Under the pieces are notes generated by a model. It worked only from the letters and a program-made list of their open reading frames with translations, made no database searches and was not told the origin of the DNA. Source: DASQFU01 sp035632955 (GTDB lineage Bacteria > Eisenbacteria > RBG-16-71-46). Taken from it: DNA of 49,603 bases. Both the position numbers and the translations under genes were made by a program. The stretch spans positions 1 to 49,603 of the forward strand of contig DASQFU010000053.1 of NCBI GenBank assembly GCA_035632955.1, written 5' to 3'. Below are positions 34,556 through 41,574 of this stretch, piece after piece; positions within the stretch are counted from its first letter, which is position 1, and each line of letters begins with the position of its first letter.

Positions 34556-34828
34556 TCACAGGCCGGTCGACCCTGCCAGAGACGGGGCGCAGGCCAAACC
34601 GTCGCAAAACGGCGGAGTCGTCGTGCGTTTGCAACCGCACCAGCGTACCAGCCCGGGTTGCGCGATCTCGACGATCACGGGGTCGTAGCCGCTGTCGCCG
34701 TGAGAGCCGTCGCAGTAGGGCTGATAGCGGGAGCGGCCACAACTGCACCACGCCACCGGCCCCGGCGGCTCCTCGATCTCGTAGGGTCCTTCACGCGGTG
34801 AAAGGGGAGCTGCGCGTTCGGCGCTCAT
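34556..34828 (-). CDS. Double CDGSH iron-sulfur domain protein
   Basis: A 90-residue protein with two CDGSH modules. The first is complete: CSCGRSRYQPYCDGSH (residues 28-43, Cys3His1 ligands). The second, CGCKRTTTPPFCDGLAC (64-80), has Ala where the His ligand should be, with a Cys just after it, so cluster binding may be altered or lost. Proteins of this family bind redox-active [2Fe-2S] clusters. The ATG at 34828 lacks a good ribosome binding site; the longer reading to 35248 is a shadow. It is opposite to the downstream peptidase gene and far from the SUF operon. Confidence 0.83.
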   Translation of the reverse strand: MSAERAAPLSPREGPYEIEEPPGPVAWCSCGRSRYQPYCDGSHGDSGYDPVIVEIAQPGLVRWCGCKRTTTPPFCDGLACAPSLAGSTGL

Positions 34829-34876
34829 GCTGCGGAGTCTGCCCGGCGAGGCGTTGACTGTCCACCGCGTGTCGCG

Positions 34877-34904
34877 TTGAGCCGCGTGATGCGCATGTGA
34901 TACA
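34877..34904 (+). promoter_or_regulatory. Candidate promoter upstream of the HExxH peptidase gene
   Basis: TTGAGC (34877-34882) and GATACA (34899-34904) are separated by 16 bases, and lie 64 bases before the peptidase ATG. A second TTGACT is at 34854-34859. Confidence 0.35.
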
Positions 34905-34967
34905 AGCGGCCGCGACGCGCCACTCCAAGGAGGGAGCCTGGAAGACCCGGGAATTGGCGTCCGCGCC

Positions 34968-35525
34968 ATGACGCGGGCCCGGCGCCGCCGCGCGCGAGGG
35001 CTCGAGCAGCTCTCGTTCGATCTCGCGAGTCCGCCTCCGCGCTGGCAGTTCTCCCGTCTCGTGCTCCGAACGCCACACGTGACGCGCATCCGGGAGCGGC
35101 TCGATTTCGTGCGCGGCTTCTTCCCCGAGCTCGACGCCATTTCGATCCGCGTCGGTCTCGCACAGAAACGTGGCGTGCTCGGCTGGGGCTCACTCGACCC
35201 GGAGCGGCCTGGTATCTGGGTGCGCCCGCGGCGGCTCGATTTCTTCACGGTCGCACACGAGATGACGCATCTGCTCCAGGCGCGCGGACTCGTTCCGCGC
35301 GGAGAGCGGGCATGCGACCTATGGGCGCTAGCGCGCTCGCCCCTGCTCGTGGACTCGGCGCCGGGTTACTTGCGCGTGCCGGAGCATCTGCAGCGCGTGC
35401 GCATCGGAACCGCGGTGGCCCGGTTCCTTCACCGCGCGGCTCAACGCGCGCTGGCTGCGCGCGCCGGCGGCGATCGTCGCTATCTCCTGAGCTTCGAGGA
35501 GGAAGTCGCCCGGCAACTGCCTTGA
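34968..35525 (+). CDS. HExxH-motif putative metallopeptidase
   Basis: A 185-residue protein with a zinc protease motif FTVAHEMTHLLQAR (His97, Glu98, His101). The third ligand could be an acidic residue in the segment GERACDLWALAR, as in ImmA/IrrE- or SprT-like enzymes. The family could not be identified beyond that. The N-terminus is Arg-rich (RARRRRARGLEQL), a possible nucleic-acid contact. A strong AAGGAGGGAG lies at 34927-34936, 31 bases before the ATG, too far to serve it. In-frame CTG (34938) is too close and ATT (34953) unusual, so the start is uncertain. It is followed by the Nudix gene 35 bases on. Confidence 0.72.
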   Translation: MTRARRRRARGLEQLSFDLASPPPRWQFSRLVLRTPHVTRIRERLDFVRGFFPELDAISIRVGLAQKRGVLGWGSLDPERPGIWVRPRRLDFFTVAHEMTHLLQARGLVPRGERACDLWALARSPLLVDSAPGYLRVPEHLQRVRIGTAVARFLHRAAQRALAARAGGDRRYLLSFEEEVARQLP

Positions 35526-35560
35526 ACGCCGGCGGAGCGGCTGCCATGCTGTGAGCCGTG

Positions 35561-36016
35561 ATGAGCGAGACTCTCGACGACTCCGTGAGGCCCAAGCATG
35601 CACGCCTCGGCGATCCGACTCGTCTGCGCGTCGCCGCGGCGGTCATCTGGCGGAGTGGCCGCTTGCTGCTTGCCCAGCGCCCGCCGGGCGGTCCGCTCGG
35701 GCTCCAATGGGAGCTGCCGGGCGGCAAGATCGAGCTCGGCGAAAGCGTGGAGCACGCGTTGGTGCGGGAGCTGGAGGAAGAGCTGGGCGTGCACGCGACC
35801 GCGCACGAAATCCTTCGCGTGGACTCTCACGACTATCCTCATGGCCTCCTGGTGGAGCTGAGTTTCGTTCGCTGCACGATCGATCGCGACGACCTCCGTC
35901 CGAACCCGTCTGTGCACGCCGTCCAATGGGTCGCCCCCGAAGCGATCGACCTGAGCACCGTGCTGGCCGGGGATCGCGCCTTCCTGAAGGCGCTCGGGAC
36001 CCAGGCCAGGTCGTGA
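35561..36016 (+). CDS. Nudix hydrolase (MutT-like)
   Basis: Cytoplasmic hydrolase of nucleoside diphosphate derivatives, 151 residues from ATG 35561 (a GTG three bases before is an alternative). The Nudix box is complete (GX5EX7REUXEEXGU): GGKIELGESVEHALVRELEE and then ELGV. The arrangement AAAVIWRSGRLLLAQRPPGG in the first strands and WELPGGKIELGE is that of MutT-type (8-oxo-dGTP or related) enzymes. The C-terminal VQWVAPEAIDLSTVLAGDR resembles the tail of MutT or Nudt1-like proteins. The substrate is unproven. It lies between the HExxH gene and a tiny membrane ORF. Confidence 0.88.
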   Translation: MSETLDDSVRPKHARLGDPTRLRVAAAVIWRSGRLLLAQRPPGGPLGLQWELPGGKIELGESVEHALVRELEEELGVHATAHEILRVDSHDYPHGLLVELSFVRCTIDRDDLRPNPSVHAVQWVAPEAIDLSTVLAGDRAFLKALGTQARS

Positions 36017-36035
36017 GCGCCGGCGTCTCGTCACG

Positions 36036-36242
36036 ATGATCATTCTCGATACGGCGGGAGGAATACTGCCCGAGGGCTTCAACTTCCTGAAGCCCGGCTG
36101 GTGGTTGGTGCACGTCCTGGCGTCGGGATTGGTGTTCGCGTGGGGCTACCGCAGGGGCCGGCGTGCGGAGCGACGCGCGCAGCAGGCGCGCGAGACCGGC
36201 GCCAGCCAGCCCGATCCCGATTCGGCCCGCGAACATGACTGA
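36036..36242 (+). CDS. Small single-helix membrane protein
   Basis: A 68-residue protein with one hydrophobic segment (WWLVHVLASGLVFAWGY, residues 22-38) followed by a basic stretch (RRGRRAERRAQQ) and an acidic tail. The N-terminal part is polar and acidic. The positive charge after the helix predicts an inside C-terminus. No family is recognised. It starts 20 bases after the Nudix stop, and its end overlaps the dehydrogenase gene by 8 bases. There is no clear ribosome binding site, so expression is not certain. Confidence 0.5.
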   Translation: MIILDTAGGILPEGFNFLKPGWWLVHVLASGLVFAWGYRRGRRAERRAQQARETGASQPDPDSAREHD

Positions 36243-37011
36243 CGCCCGGCGCTTCGACGGAAAGGTGATGCTGGTCTCCGGAGCCAGCAGCGGCATCGGC
36301 AGGGCATGCACGCTCGCTCTCGGCGGCGCGGGGGCCATGATCGTGGCGGGCGGGCGCCGCGTCGAACGACTCCAGGAGGTCGCGAAGCAGGTCACGGACG
36401 CGGGAGGGGAAGCGCTCGTCGTCACCGGCGACGTGCGCGACTCGGCGATCTGCGAAGCCTGGATTCGCTCTGCGGTCGAGCGTTTCGGCGGCGTCGATGG
36501 ATTGGTGAACGCCGCGGGGGTGCTCGGCAACGGTGCGATCCAGGACACGACGACGGAGGAGTGGGACCGGATCCTCGATTCGAATCTCCGCTCGTTGTTC
36601 CTGCTCACGCGCTCAGCCACTCCGGAGCTGATCCGACGCCGCGGCGCGGTGGTCAACATCTCCTCCGTCGCGAGCCATCGGCCCTACGCCGGACTGCTCG
36701 CCTACTGCGTCAGCAAGGCCGCGGTCGACATGCTCACGCGCTGTGCGGCGCTCGACCTGGCGCCGCATGGCGTGCGGGTCAACGCCGTCAACCCCGGTGT
36801 GGTCGTCACCGAGCTCCACACCGTGACCGGCGCGATGGCCGACTATGCCGCGTTTCTCGAGCGTTCCAAGACCACGCATCCGATCGGGCGCGTGGGCTCC
36901 GCCGAGGAGGTGGCCTCGCTGGTGGCCTATCTGCTGAGCGAGGAGGCGTCCTGGATCACGGGCGCCACCTATGCGATCGACGGGGGACGCGCGCTCGCGA
37001 GCGCCCGGTAA
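36235..37011 (+). CDS. Short-chain dehydrogenase/reductase
   Basis: NAD(P)H-dependent oxidoreductase of the classical SDR family (258 residues). The cofactor site GASSGIGRA is at residues 16-24, the basic pair RR follows the second strand (AGGRRVERL), which favours NADPH. NAAG is at about 90-93, the catalytic triad is Ser in VVNISSVASH, Tyr in AYCVSK and Lys in the same motif (YXXXK). The C-terminal PVGVVVTELHTVTG-type loop is replaced by NPGVVVTELHTVTGAM, and the end AIDGGRAL is typical. The substrate is unknown; acyl or steroid-like groups are possible. The ATG at 36235 overlaps the small membrane gene. Confidence 0.9.
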   Translation: MTDARRFDGKVMLVSGASSGIGRACTLALGGAGAMIVAGGRRVERLQEVAKQVTDAGGEALVVTGDVRDSAICEAWIRSAVERFGGVDGLVNAAGVLGNGAIQDTTTEEWDRILDSNLRSLFLLTRSATPELIRRRGAVVNISSVASHRPYAGLLAYCVSKAAVDMLTRCAALDLAPHGVRVNAVNPGVVVTELHTVTGAMADYAAFLERSKTTHPIGRVGSAEEVASLVAYLLSEEASWITGATYAIDGGRALASAR

Positions 37012-37087
37012 CCAGCCCCTCCACAGCTTCGCCGGCCGGCTCGTTTTGACCTCAGGCGGCCCCTCCGCCGCGCCGATAACTCGGGCC

Positions 37088-37909
37088 ATGGAACTTCTCC
37101 TGCAGCCCACGGTTGCGGGAGCGGCGTTCGCCGGGCTGGCGGTCGCGGGGGGCGCACCGTGGTTCGGCGACGGACTCCGGACGTTGCGGTTGCGGCGTCA
37201 CCTCAAGAATCTGGTCGAGACGCCGCTCGCCGAGCTCCCGACCGGCATGGTTCACGTTCGCGGCCGCGTGACGCTCGAGAGTCCGTTGTTCGCTCCGCTC
37301 TCGGGACAGCCGTGTGCGGGCTTTCGACTCGAGGTCGAGACGACGCGCGGGCAGACGTTCGCGATCGACGAGCGCCGCCCCTTTCGCCTCGTGACCGACG
37401 AGTCCGCGGCGCACGTGTTCGACGAGCGTGCCGAATGGCTACTCGCGGTCTCCGCCGAGCGCGAGGTCGCGTCACGCGAGGCGGTCAGTAGCCACCTGGA
37501 AGCGCTCCTGAGCCGATCGGCCGAGGCGCGCTGGGCGCGCGGCATCGGTCAGCCGCTGCGGCTGGTCGAGCGGATGCTCGCGGCAGGAGCCGAGTGTCAC
37601 GTCGTCGGCTATGCACGCCAATCGCGTCCCTTCGAGCTGCCGGCCGAGATCGAATGGGCGCGCACCGGCACCGACGATCGACACGCTCTTCTCGAGGGCC
37701 GGCGCACGAGCCACGAGCCCGATCTGTGGATCGACGGCGGCGGCCATCTCGAGTTCATGCTCGTGTCCGATCGCGCCCCGAGCACCGATGCGTTGCGGAT
37801 CGGCGCGGCGCGAATGATTGGGCTCGCCGGTGGGCCGCTGGTGAGTCTCGGCGGTCTCGTCTATCTGGCGCATGCGGCGGATCAACTGCGCGCCGCGGGG
37901 CGCTTCTAG
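37088..37909 (+). CDS. GIDE-like membrane protein (first copy)
   Basis: A 273-residue protein resembling the bacterial GIDE/E3-ligase-like family (mitochondrial MULAN relatives without the RING). It has an N-terminal hydrophobic stretch (residues 5-22), a positively charged cytoplasmic helix (RTLRLRRHLKNL), and the family core VHVRGRVTLESPLFAPLSGQ then PCAGFRLEVETTRG (residues 56-90). The second half has GHLEFMLVSDR and a C-terminal hydrophobic segment (IGLAGGPLVSLGGLVYLAHA). No ubiquitin ligase activity is implied. The next gene is a related protein, followed by LemA; this trio is a recurring neighbourhood. Confidence 0.7.
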   Translation: MELLLQPTVAGAAFAGLAVAGGAPWFGDGLRTLRLRRHLKNLVETPLAELPTGMVHVRGRVTLESPLFAPLSGQPCAGFRLEVETTRGQTFAIDERRPFRLVTDESAAHVFDERAEWLLAVSAEREVASREAVSSHLEALLSRSAEARWARGIGQPLRLVERMLAAGAECHVVGYARQSRPFELPAEIEWARTGTDDRHALLEGRRTSHEPDLWIDGGGHLEFMLVSDRAPSTDALRIGAARMIGLAGGPLVSLGGLVYLAHAADQLRAAGRF

Positions 37910-37916
37910 AGGCTCG

Positions 37917-38717
37917 ATGGCGATCGACTTCGAGCTGCCGGCGTATGCGACCGCAGCCTCGGTGACGGGGCCGATCCTCTTCTACCAGGGGTTCCGCGCG
38001 CTGCGCACGCTCCATCTGATCCGCAATACGCCGACCGCCCGCATTCGCTCGATGGCGATGGGTCTGGTCGAGATCAACGGTTCCGTGGTGCCGCGCAGCA
38101 CCGCGATCGCGCCGTTCACCGGCCGCCCGTGCGCCTACTGGGAAGTCGACGTGGCGGTCCGCACCCGGCGCAGCTACTCGATCGTGCACCGCAATCAATC
38201 CGGCCAGCCGTTCTACCTGCGCGACGAGACCGGCCTCGCGCTCGTCTACCCCAAGGGCGCCGAGCTGCGAATCACGTTCGCGAAGGCCGAGGAATGTTTC
38301 GGCCTCAATCTTCCGGACTGCTACGCCTCGTATCTCAAGGAGCACGGGACGCTGTTCACGAACGCGGCCCGCATGACGGTCCTGCGATTCCGCGAGCGGA
38401 TTCTGGAAGAGAGCCAGCAGGTGTACGTGATGGGAAGCGCGATGCCCCGGGCCCGCGCCCACGTTGTTTCCGACGAGGAGACGCTGCAGGCCACCGGCAC
38501 CGACGGACGCCCGGCCGGCCGGGTGCGAAGCCTCGACACGGAAGTGGCCGCGGTCATCCGGCGTGGCGAGAACGAACGAACGTTCATCATCAGTCAGGAT
38601 CACGAGCACCAGGTCGCGTTCGGACTCGGGCTCAAGTCGGGAGCCATGCTGCTCGGCGGTCCCGCCTTGACCCTGTTCGGCCTCGGCTACTGGCTCGTGC
38701 GCTGGTCTTCACACTGA
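37917..38717 (+). CDS. GIDE-like membrane protein (second copy)
   Basis: A 266-residue relative of the preceding protein. The shared core is NTPTARIRSMAMGLVEING and VVPRSTAIAPFTGRPCAYW, as in GIDE-family proteins, with CxYWEVDVAVRTRRSY continuing into a beta domain. The middle has YLRDETGLALVYPKGAELRI. The C-terminus carries one hydrophobic helix (GAMLLGGPALTLFGLGYWLV). It starts 7 bases after the first copy and is separated by 55 bases from lemA, so the three genes form an operon. Their shared role is probably at the inner membrane; the function is not known. Confidence 0.75.
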   Translation: MAIDFELPAYATAASVTGPILFYQGFRALRTLHLIRNTPTARIRSMAMGLVEINGSVVPRSTAIAPFTGRPCAYWEVDVAVRTRRSYSIVHRNQSGQPFYLRDETGLALVYPKGAELRITFAKAEECFGLNLPDCYASYLKEHGTLFTNAARMTVLRFRERILEESQQVYVMGSAMPRARAHVVSDEETLQATGTDGRPAGRVRSLDTEVAAVIRRGENERTFIISQDHEHQVAFGLGLKSGAMLLGGPALTLFGLGYWLVRWSSH

Positions 38718-38772
38718 CGTCATCTCAACCGGCCGGACCGCCGGCCGCGCCTCGAACATTGGAGGAACGACC

Positions 38773-39351
38773 ATGATCGTCGCTGAGATTCTCTGGACCG
38801 TGTTGATTGGTTTCGTCGTCGTCGGCGGGCTCGGCTACTTCCTCTCTCTATACAATGCTCTGGTGGCGCTCAAGAACAACATTGGGCGCTCCTGGGCCAA
38901 CATCGATGTGCTCCTCAAGCAGCGCCACGACGAGCTGCCCAAGCTGGTGAAGACCTGCGAAGGCTACATGCAGCACGAGCGCGCGGTGTTCGATCGCCTG
39001 AGCGAGGCGCGTGGCGCGCTCATGAAGGCGAAGAGCGTCGGCGAACGCGGCGAGGCCGAGGGGATGCTGACACGGGCACTCGGCCAGTTCTTCGCCGTCG
39101 CCGAGAGCTATCCCGACCTCAAGGCAAACCATTCGTTCCTGCAGCTCCAGAGCCGCATCAGCGAGATCGAGAACGCGATCGCGGACCGGCGCGAGTTCTA
39201 CAACGACACCGTCACCACCTTCAACACGCGCATCCAGCAGATTCCGGACAAGTTCGTCGCCGACTGGCTCGCCTTCAAGGCCGCGGAGCTGTTCACGATC
39301 AGCGACGAGGATCGGCGCGACGTCGACATTCGCTTCGCGATGACGGCGTAA
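38773..39351 (+). CDS. lemA: LemA family protein
   Basis: A 192-residue membrane-anchored protein with one N-terminal helix (ILWTVLIGFVVVGGLGYFLS) and a four-helix coiled soluble domain. The LemA signature is NNIGRSWANIDVLLKQRHDE with LPKLVKTCEGYMQHE, followed by YPDLKANHSFLQLQSRISEI and REFYNDTVTTFN. The function of LemA is poorly known; it is found near GIDE-like and TPM-domain genes. A strong GGAGG is 8 bases before the ATG. The stop is at 39351, after which the 217-base gap has no other gene. The window's lower-GC stretch TTTTTCGGAATATC there may carry a promoter for the next gene. Confidence 0.9.
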   Translation: MIVAEILWTVLIGFVVVGGLGYFLSLYNALVALKNNIGRSWANIDVLLKQRHDELPKLVKTCEGYMQHERAVFDRLSEARGALMKAKSVGERGEAEGMLTRALGQFFAVAESYPDLKANHSFLQLQSRISEIENAIADRREFYNDTVTTFNTRIQQIPDKFVADWLAFKAAELFTISDEDRRDVDIRFAMTA

Positions 39352-39568
39352 CTCGAGGGCGCGCTCGCGGCCGGGTACGGCGGTTCGTGCGACAGATTGG
39401 CGCACGGGCGCGTCCGCGTGTAGGCTCCGCCGCTTGGCTGCCGGGACAGACTCGGCCAGCGGCCGGACGGTTCCCGGCGACCGTCTCCATTTTTCGGAAT
39501 ATCGCGTTCGATGTGATCTCGTTCCCTTCGGCCGTTCGCCCGCACGGCGCGCGCCGTCGCTTCGGGCC

Positions 39569-40663
39569 ATGAGCCCCGCGATTGGCGTGCCCGCCGCCGT
39601 GTCGTCGGGAGACGTCGCGCCTGGTCCCTCGCGCCCAGTGCGAGTGGCCGTGGCCGGCCTCGAGCCGGCAGGCATCGCCCATCTGGCGACGCTCGCGATG
39701 ATCCCCGACTGCGAGACCGTCGCTGTGATCGACCCCGATTCGCGGCGCGCGCGTGACGCCGCCGGCCTCGGCTTCAAGGCCCCGCGGTTCGCGGACGTGG
39801 AAACGCTGCTGGCCAAGCTCGTCCCCGATGCGCTGATCGCCAGCGGCCCGCCCGATCGTCATCTCGCGTTCGCCGGACCCGCGCTCGCCGCCGGCGTCTC
39901 GGTGCTGGTGGATCCGCCGCTCGCTCACACGCTGGAGAGCGCGGAGCAACTGGCGGCGCTCGCGCAGTCGCACGGTGCGCGGCTCGCCTGCGGGCACGCG
40001 CTCGCCTACGAACCGGTGTTCCACGCAGCACGCGAGGCGCTGGCAGGAGGCGCGCTCGGCGCCCTGATGCGGGCGCGCTGCTCCATTTACCGATCCGACG
40101 TGTTCGGACCGCGCCAGGGCTGGCGCTTCGAGCCCGCGCGTTCGGGTGGCGGCGTGGTCGCGAACCTGGCGGCCGACCTGCTGTTTCTGCTCGACTGGTA
40201 TCTCGAGGCGCCCATCGAGGTCCGCGCCACCTGGAAGAAGCTTTACGGCGAGGTCGAGGACGAGCTGCACGCGATGATGCGCCTGCGCTCGGGCGCCGAA
40301 GTCGGATTCGACTGCTCCTGGAGCGTGCCCGGTTATCCGCGCGCCGCCGTGGTGGTGGAGCTGGAAGGGGAGAACGGCAAGTTGTTGGCATCCGACGATG
40401 CGCTGGAGTTGGACCTGACGTCGGAGCGCGGCGGACAAGCACGAGGCCACACGGTGCGGCGGAGAGCCGAGCTGCCGCCGCGTGCGCGCTTCGACTGGGA
40501 TGGGGAGGCGCTCTACCTCCAGGACGCGAGCTTTCTCGCCTGGGTGACCGGCGGACCGCCGCCGCCCACCGAGCTGCGGGCGGCCCTGCGTGTGCAGCGC
40601 GTCATCGACGCTCTGTACCGATCCGCCGACCAGGGAGGTGCACCGGTGGAGATCGCGTCGTGA
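39569..40663 (+). CDS. Gfo/Idh/MocA-family oxidoreductase
   Basis: NAD(P)-dependent sugar or inositol-type dehydrogenase of 364 residues. Rossmann half: VRVAVAGLEPAGIAHLATLA (about 26-45), VAVIDPDSRRARDAA, DALIASGPPDRHLAFAGPAL and VLVDPPLAHTLESAEQLAAL, the usual EKP motif appearing as DPP. The Gly-rich motif is altered (AGLEPAGI for GxGxxG), so cofactor binding needs care. C-terminal half: the catalytic helix region ARLACGHALAYEPVFHAARE and a beta-sheet domain. The start is ATG 39569; upstream in-frame sequence is non-conserved. It overlaps the next gene by 4 bases. Confidence 0.82.
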   Translation: MSPAIGVPAAVSSGDVAPGPSRPVRVAVAGLEPAGIAHLATLAMIPDCETVAVIDPDSRRARDAAGLGFKAPRFADVETLLAKLVPDALIASGPPDRHLAFAGPALAAGVSVLVDPPLAHTLESAEQLAALAQSHGARLACGHALAYEPVFHAAREALAGGALGALMRARCSIYRSDVFGPRQGWRFEPARSGGGVVANLAADLLFLLDWYLEAPIEVRATWKKLYGEVEDELHAMMRLRSGAEVGFDCSWSVPGYPRAAVVVELEGENGKLLASDDALELDLTSERGGQARGHTVRRRAELPPRARFDWDGEALYLQDASFLAWVTGGPPPPTELRAALRVQRVIDALYRSADQGGAPVEIAS

Positions 40664-41532
40664 GCCCGGCGGCGCTCGAAGCGCCGCGCCTCCTGCTCGG
40701 CGGCGACGCCCTCCAGGGCGCGGCGGGCGTGCCGCGCGACCGCTCGCTCGAGCTCGCGGCGCGTTATCACGAGCCCGAGTCGCTGGCGGTGTCGCTCTCG
40801 AAGGCCGTGGTCGCGGGCGCCGATGGCGTCCTGGCAACCCCGACGCCTCAGCTGCGAGGCGCGCTCGCGCTGCTCAAGCAGACCGTGCCGATCTATGCGT
40901 TGCTGCCGCACCCCGCGGCGTTCAGGCGCGACGCGGCAGACGAGGGGGTGGCCGGCGTGCTGCGGGCGCGGGCGCGCGGCGCAGGTTTCCGCGTGCGGGT
41001 GCGCCATGCGCTCGCCCGGATCACGCACGGCTGGGCGGCGGCGCGCGGCGATCTGGTCGGGCTCGTGCCGCTGCTGCTCGAGCTCGAAGCGCCGCGGGTT
41101 CGCGACCTGCGCGGGATCGTGCTCTCGGCCCGGCTCACCGACCTGGCGCTCGCCGCGCGCCACCGGCGGTTCTTCGAGCGTTACGGGCGCTTCGTGCACG
41201 CACGCTTCGGCGTCGTGGCCGGTCTCGAGACTCACAATCTCGGCCACCTCCTGCGTGCGCTGCGCGAATGGTCGCTGCACGTGGATCTGGTGGTGGGTCC
41301 CGTGAACCCGGCCGGCGTGCGGATGAAGCCGACGCCGGCCGAGCTGCTCGACGAGCTACGCCAGACCCGGGTTCCGGTGCTCGCGAAGGAGCTGCGCGGC
41401 GGCGGCGCCGTCCCCCTGCTCGCGGGCGCGCGCTACGCGAAGGAACAAGGTGTGTACGGCATGGTCGCCGATCTCGTGGATCTCGAGGACCTCGGCGGCG
41501 AGCTGCGCGCGCTGCGCGCAATGCAGAACTGA
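40660..41532 (+). CDS. Unrecognised barrel-like protein
   Basis: A 290-residue cytoplasmic protein without a family I recognise. It is Ala/Arg/Leu-rich. The alternation of strands (VAGADGVLATPTP, VPIYALLPHP, IVLSARLTDLAL, HVDLVVGPVNPAG, VPVLAKELRGGGAVPLL and GVYGMVADLVDLEDL at the end) suggests a TIM barrel. A His- and Asn-containing motif GLETHNLGHLLRAL lies near residue 190. Start is GTG 40660, overlapping the oxidoreductase stop by 4 bases, so the two products probably work in the same pathway. Possible roles include an epimerase or aldolase-like enzyme, but nothing decisive is visible. Confidence 0.75.
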   Translation: MSPAALEAPRLLLGGDALQGAAGVPRDRSLELAARYHEPESLAVSLSKAVVAGADGVLATPTPQLRGALALLKQTVPIYALLPHPAAFRRDAADEGVAGVLRARARGAGFRVRVRHALARITHGWAAARGDLVGLVPLLLELEAPRVRDLRGIVLSARLTDLALAARHRRFFERYGRFVHARFGVVAGLETHNLGHLLRALREWSLHVDLVVGPVNPAGVRMKPTPAELLDELRQTRVPVLAKELRGGGAVPLLAGARYAKEQGVYGMVADLVDLEDLGGELRALRAMQN

Positions 41533-41574
41533 CCCGCCCACGCGCCATGCGCTCTCCAGCATGCGGACTATCGG

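Noticed and set aside
39352..39568. Small RNA or promoter in the 217-base gap after lemA
   Set aside because: A lower-GC stretch (around TTTTTCGGAATATC) is present but no consensus promoter, hairpin or ncRNA could be recognised.
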